Of a stretch of 64,000 nt of DNA, positions 58,515 to 64,000 are shown piece after piece. Source of the DNA: Paraphysomonas bandaiensis (lineage: Eukaryota; Chrysophyceae); the NCBI GenBank assembly GCA_965644295.1, contig CBFFRP010000398.1, forward strand, positions 50,649-114,648. The letters are read 5' to 3'. The notes beneath the pieces were generated by a model. The model did no database searches and had not been told where the DNA came from. It saw only the letters and a program-made list of their open reading frames with translations. The position numbers and the translations under genes were made by a program. The first letter of the stretch is position 1, and each line of letters opens with the position of its first letter.

Positions 58515-61500
58515 TTACTTCGTTGAACGCGTAGTATCGTAAGTTGGGTCGTGCTTTACTAACTCCGTTTCCAAAACACCTAAATCATGCAACCACATAT
58601 CATGCGCCGACCTTTTTACGGCGTCCGAGAGTTTCGATTCAGCAGAAGCTGCTCGAGATCCTAAATTATCAGCCTGATCAGATGTTAAACTCCTCATGGG
58701 CATACTCAAAAGATATCCAAAATTATCGCTAGAGCTATTACCCTCCACCATTTCATCTCCGTGTCGCAAACGCGATATATCCTGCGCTGTCGCATACCCC
58801 CTTCTCAAAAGCAATCCCTTTATCTCTGCGTCCGACACTGGCACACCGGATCTAATTAAACTGATATCGCCCGATATCACTTCTCGAATGAAACGAGATC
58901 GATTCCTGGTCATCATTTCCTCCGCTCGCAGCAACTGTAAGACATTTTCTCTTCGCCTCTCGTATCCATCTAGCCTGGCACTATAGTGCACATTTACTAT
59001 ATCTTCGGCTGTGTCAAACTTTCGTAATTTCATGTCTGTATCAAATCCGTGCATATTTTCTGTACACGAAAGAGCAATGATAAAATGCATACCACATGTA
59101 AAAACACATACTCAGTGAAATAGTTGAGGAGAGGGAAAACAATTTCATTAGTCCTCCTGGTTTAATCTCGAGGTTGTCCCATACAGCCTACGATAAAGAA
59201 ATGAAACACGCATTGAAAGAGAACTGAATTTGCGAACCCTTGGGGCGTGTAGCTGGAATCGAACCCTATCAACTGTGTGCATTTCCCGCATCGAGGTGAA
59301 AGATATTTTCGACTTTTGGGACAACTTAGCGAGATTTTCCTTGAAACTTTCCGTCCACCGCCCCACAGGAAGCTCCGAAATCTACACATTGCACAAAAGA
59401 GCCAAATTAGGGACTATTCACTACCACTGCATCACATATGCTGCACCATCGCATGTACTTAGCAGTGTACAGGTGTCACCTCTACGACTGTTCCCGATGT
59501 ACGCTTGATAACCCCATTACACTGATAGATTTCTTCATCACGCCTGATCTCACCCTGAAGGCGCACCAGACTTAAGTATACAGTCGAATACAGGCGTGTA
59601 CAATCTATTCCTACCTTGAACCCCCTCACCCAAGGATGCAGTTGTCGGGATGGTGATATGCCCCTAAACATAATTAAAATGACTATAGTACCATCGACCC
59701 ATCTCACCGCACTAGTTGTTCAACATGCCGGACAACATCCAGTGGATTATACAAAGGGATTTCTGAAACAGATAGTTATTCGTCAATTTGAGCCTATAAA
59801 TATCCTACCTGTGGACCATCCTGTACCGATTCCAGTGCTCCCATTTACCAATAGCATAGGAATGATTGGTAAATAGTTCACTGGTTCCACAGTTTTCCCA
59901 TCTTCTTTGGCATATGTAAGTATGGGGTCGTCAGCTTCATGATATATATGACGGGCAATGGGAGAGAGTCGAGTGAAAATATATCGTCCCTGAGCAGCAT
60001 CTTTTCCACCCTTATGGCGAGTACCAAACTGACCCGATGGAACCAATAATGGAAGATTGCTTGCCCCAACGTAGTCTTGTGCCATACGAATGATCGCGCT
60101 GATGAGTGACCTGTCACCGTGATGGTATGACGTCAACTCAGTCACCGACCCCGCTAATTGAAGCACCTTCATATCCGAGCGAATACCTTTATGCAAGCAG
60201 GTGTACAGCACCTTTCTCTGAGAATTCTTAAGACCGTCTATAGCGGAAGGTAGGGACCTAATAATATCCGCCCTCGAATATTGAATTAAGTCATTATGAA
60301 TAAAATCGTCATATGTTATATCACGCTTTGTGGGACAGCTAGCGGAATACTCTGTCGCTCTGTTTTCAATCCACTTCTTACGATCGCTAATGCGACTGCT
60401 ACAAAACACTACTTTGAGGGCTTCACCAGTCTCAGGACTATAGACAAAGTTCTGAACGTTCTTACTCAAATTACGAAAATATTCTTTGCCGTCTTCTGCA
60501 GTACTGGTGCCAAGTCCCTAACAAAAAATACTAGATAAATATTCGAACATCAAGCGATGTAGCATATATCGTAGTCACCTTATAATACTTTACTGTGATC
60601 TTATCTAACGCACTCGAGCCATATTCAATTTCAAACTGCTGTCTCCACTTCTCGTATTCCTGTGTACTGTAAAACTCCTTCTTTATTGCTCGCTTATCGC
60701 TCGTGTAAGTCACCTTGATAAGAGGTGTGCACAGCTGCTGAACAAACCCCTGTCGTTGTACAAGAGATGGCCAATACTTATACAAGAAATTAACGACAAG
60801 GCCTTTGATATGGGTCCCATCGGTATCCTGATCGGTCATCAGGAGAATCCGGCCATACCTCAAGCCTGATAAGCTTTCCTTATACGTGCTATCAAAATCT
60901 AACCCCATAGCCTGGCAAATCCGCACTACTTCGTCGTTTTCATACAACTTTCTTCTTGTAGAAAGTGCATTGAGAATCTTCCCTTTGAGAGAGAGAACCC
61001 CATATAAGTCTCTTCCCACAGCCTCCAGACCTATATGATTGGTTACCAATAAAAACATGCAACATAACCTTCCATACAGTAATCTTACCAGCCACAGCAA
61101 GGGCTTTCGCGGATTCACCCTCAGTTATAACTAAAGTACAGTCCTTGGCTCTTACACGGTCACCTAATACCAATACACAATCACAACGGTGCAGATACGT
61201 ACAAAAAAAGCAGTTCGTACCGGCATAATGCGCATCATCAAGTCCTCGCACTATAATAGAACCCTTTCCAAAATGACCCTTATCTGGTGTCAAAACTTGC
61301 TTTCTAGCTTTTCTTTCCATCATTTCTAGCAAGTCCTTCACGAGCAGACCATCGTCGAAACTCTTCTTCAAAAATGATTCCGGAAGAACACACTGAGATC
61401 CAAACCTTGACACTGCGGTTGTAAGGGAATCTTTAGTCTGACTATCAAACGATGGGTTCTCAATAAGACACCGAATAAAAATCATTAATTTATTCTTTAT

Positions 61501-62896
61501 AACTGTAGCAGACGGAGGTGATAGGGTGGGATCCTCGTTGGAGAGCACTCCTTCGATGTATTTAACACACTGCATGGCTACATGATTCACATGAGTACCC
61601 CCTCTAGCTGTCCACACACTATTCACGAACGACATTTGCTCAAAGGATGCTGAAGGAGACAACATAACTCCCACCTCCCACCGATTTCCAACATTTGCCA
61701 CATGCACGTTCGATCTCGCATCCGACGAAAAGAGTGCTATATAGTCTGCAAACGACTTGACGGGAATATCCACGCCATTAAAGCTGACTGCGATTCCACT
61801 TTCCTTCCCTCCTGAGAGCCCACACGCACATACATCTATTACACGTCTGCGAAGCAGACGTACCGTGTCTTCTAGGGACGCCAGTGGTACATCATTGTGC
61901 GCCACAGTACCCGCTATACTCTCAGCAGAAGCTGTATATAATTTGGGCAGATCGGGACAGAAAGTAATCAGTGTATAACTACCCTCCTGCTGCAGTTCTG
62001 TAGGCGTGTGGATTGTAGGAGGTGACACGTACTGCATATTATTTCTCCACTCCTGTCGATATAAGGTATTACGGGAACTGTCGTATATTTCTACCGAAAA
62101 CTCATTGCTGAAAATGTTGGTCAACTTCGCCCCATATCCATGACGACCACCAGTGACCCGTCGCTATAACATGATCTTAAACCCCGTAAAAATGCATAGG
62201 CATCAGTAAACAAAACAGAATACACCGTGGTAACTCATTATATAGAGCACACACACTGCACCCATACCTTCGAGTCATCAAAATTTGACCCAGTCATCAT
62301 GTGCCCAAATATTAATTCGGGGGTGTAGATATTCTCCTTGTCATTGATAGCAACAGGAATACCTTTCCCATTGTTTTTAACAGAGATAGTAAACACCCCG
62401 TCTTTAGCACGTGGACCAATATTAACATCAATATACGACATGTTATGCCCTCTCCAACGGTTATCTGCAGCGTTAACTAGAATCTCATCAAATATCTGTC
62501 AAAAACAGTCTCATTAGATGACCATATCACAGACACATATACAGATATATACACCCTACAAGACGATCATATCCCATACATACATACGTATATGTACCTT
62601 AACGAATGCAGGGCTGACATACACATCCTCTTTCTCCATACACCGCTTAGATTCATTAAACAGCCATGTATTGAGTGTACTGGGAGTGGTTTCCCCGACA
62701 TACATCCCTGTTAACACTCATAACATGCTGTATATGTGTATATATGACATAAGTGACCTGGACGGAGCAACACATGCTCTATAGGAGACTTCCGCTCATA
62801 TACATCTTCCTCTAGAACAGAGACAAGACGTCGAGGAGAGTGAAGATGTGAGGGACGAATGCATCGACGAAGAGGAGCTAAACGCAACCCCAGCAT
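58515..62896 (-). CDS. TOP2: DNA topoisomerase II (type IIA), compact form
   Basis: Thirteen exons (62758-62896, 62598-62707, 62268-62495, 61221-62163, 61089-61163, 60579-61030, 59809-60517, 59708-59762, 59615-59663, 59471-59554, 59238-59381, 59112-59187, 58515-59059) give 1202 residues. The enzyme passes one DNA duplex through another with ATP. GHKL ATPase: IFDEILVNAADN, GGRHGYGAKLTNIFS, TARGGTHVNHV. TOPRIM: ITEGESAKALAVAG (EGDSA is usual) and LLMTDQDTDGTHIKG. Cleavage domain: GRYIFTRLSPIARHIYHEAD with the catalytic Tyr near 828, and TGIGTGWST. It stops soon after the core, without the long charged tail of nuclear enzymes. From the chosen ATG the first 28 residues have six Arg and no acidic residue. 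The frame is open further upstream only through the CATA satellite. Confidence 0.95.
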
Positions 62897-62997
62897 AGTG
62901 GTATGCAGAGTACGTATAGGATCTGACTGTACTGAGCAACACGCCACTTCGAAGAGAGAAAGTAAGTCAAACCAATCACTGACTGGGACTGCACACC
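62897..62997. promoter_or_regulatory. Upstream region of the topoisomerase gene
   Basis: About 100 bp between the chosen start codon and the CATA satellite. The frame stays open through it, so a longer N-terminus cannot be fully excluded from sequence alone. Confidence 0.3.
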
Positions 62998-63363
62998 ACA
63001 TACATACATACATACATACATACATACATACATACATACATACATACATACATACATACATACATACATACATACATACATACATACATACATACATACA
63101 TACATACATACATACATACATACATACATACATACATACATACATACATACATACATACATACATACATACATACATACATACATACATACATACATACA
63201 TACATACATACATACATACATACATACATACATACATACATACATACATACATACATACATACATACATACATACATACATACATACATACATACATACA
63301 TACATACATACATACATACATACATACATACATACATACATACATACATACATACATACATAC
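62998..63363. repeat. Tetranucleotide satellite (CATA)n, about 91 units
   Basis: About 366 bp of uninterrupted CATA units (TATG on the minus strand). It lies 102 bp upstream of the topoisomerase start. As with the other satellite, all frames are open and encode meaningless tetrapeptide repeats. Confidence 0.98.
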
Positions 63364-64000
63364 TGTAGCTGACAGACACCAAGAGAAAGAAGACTAGGAA
63401 TATATGGTTATTATGTATATAAGAATCATGTATGTATAGGCTGGCATGAAGCAACTGCCTATCACTATATCACGATCCTGAAGGGACGTGCCCAAGGCAA
63501 ACCCTGAAGGAGAGTGATCGCAAATCTAAAAACCCAAGGTTTTCCCAAAAGGCTGGGGTTTCATGCCACACTACCCCTTCCTTCCTTTTTTTTTGAAGAA
63601 AACCTGGCATTTAGCCTACGAAAACTACTACTCCTAAAAAAACTCACCACTACTACCCTACATATCACTCCAAGCATTATTCTGACTTACGAGAACCTTA
63701 TCATAGTGTAGGACTATCCACTTTCATATAGAATATATACGTGTACATGTCCTGTATTATATGATTAGTAGTACAGTACTGTATTGTATACGTGTACCAT
63801 GTAGTAAGGAATACAAACTGTAGGGAATGTGATTGTTGTTGGGATTAACAATAGCCGTTGATATTATTGTAGACAGTATTATTAGCCGTTGATATTGTAG
63901 ACAGTATTATTCATGATTCATTATACGATAATAATCATTATTTTGTACTTCTGTACTTGGGTATTGCTTTGCACACATACACATATGTATGCAAGCCCAC
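63364..64000. other. Right-edge spacer
   Basis: AT-rich sequence with a GTAC-rich patch near 63735-63800 and a short tandem duplication at about 63850-63910 (AGCCGTTGATATT...GTAGACAGTATTATT twice). No gene is seen before the window ends. Confidence 0.45.

Noticed and set aside
59245-59275. tRNA-like B-box word (GGTTCGATTCC on the minus strand)
   Set aside because: It lies inside an exon of topoisomerase II and no cloverleaf can be drawn around it.
1-64000. CRISPR arrays, operons or ribosome-binding sites
   Set aside because: Spliced genes, eukaryote-specific families and the absence of spaced repeats rule out a prokaryotic reading.

Overview
This is nuclear DNA from a unicellular, probably flagellated eukaryote. 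Most genes are split by GT..AG introns of about 40-60 nt, a few reaching 120 nt. TAA, TAG and TGA all serve as stops, so the standard code fits. Genes lie close together on both strands, separated by AT-rich spacers. I rebuilt exon structures by joining frames across GT..AG sites and checking that exon lengths sum to whole codons. A silicon-transporter-type protein, centrin and an alternative oxidase point to a silica-using protist, for example the diatom/Parmales/chrysophyte side of the stramenopiles or another SIT-bearing lineage. I cannot name the species.

Layout. 1-1640 (+): 3' part of an unrecognised multi-pass membrane protein. 2749-4351 (-): GH130-type glycosidase/phosphorylase with a signal peptide and an EDEL C-terminus. 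It is divergent from 4973-6526 (+), an intronless silicon transporter with two EGLQ/GRQ halves. 7759-18880 (-): a 3609-residue neurobeachin/LRBA-type BEACH protein with one 8.15-kb exon. 19119-19575: (ATGT)n satellite. 21766-22875 (+): alternative oxidase. 24009-25258 (+): beta-hydroxyacid dehydrogenase with a 12-nt microexon. 25840-26862 (-): omega-amidase (Nit2-type). 28895-30669: a hAT MITE and a larger hAT element, each with a perfect 8-bp target duplication. 31285-34590 (-): multi-PH/PDZ-like/coiled-coil/EF-hand protein, divergent from 35328-36031 (+), centrin. 38179-45008 (-): Ecm29-type proteasome adaptor. 45193-50332: a large inverted duplication carrying two copies of a tiny HMG/YABBY-like gene, with a defective LTR retrotransposon (46615-49032) between the arms. 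51342-52653 (-): VDAC-type porin. 53282-56456 (+): two-domain voltage-gated-type cation channel with an EF-hand. 57478-58138: a DNA transposon with about 10-bp target duplication inserted into an older repeat. 58515-62896 (-): compact DNA topoisomerase II with an arginine-rich N-terminus. 62998-63363: (CATA)n satellite.

The genes do not form one pathway. Loose groupings are mitochondrial metabolism (AOX, VDAC, the hydroxyacid dehydrogenase, possibly the topoisomerase), calcium/cilium-related proteins (centrin, the EF-hand channel, the EF-hand PH protein) and protein/membrane traffic or quality control (BEACH protein, Ecm29). The most notable items are the duplicated silicon transporter, the asymmetric two-domain channel, the possible organellar topoisomerase II, the nested palindrome/LTR structure, and a repeated TACTGCTGTA/TACAGCAGTA motif in the spacers upstream of several genes.
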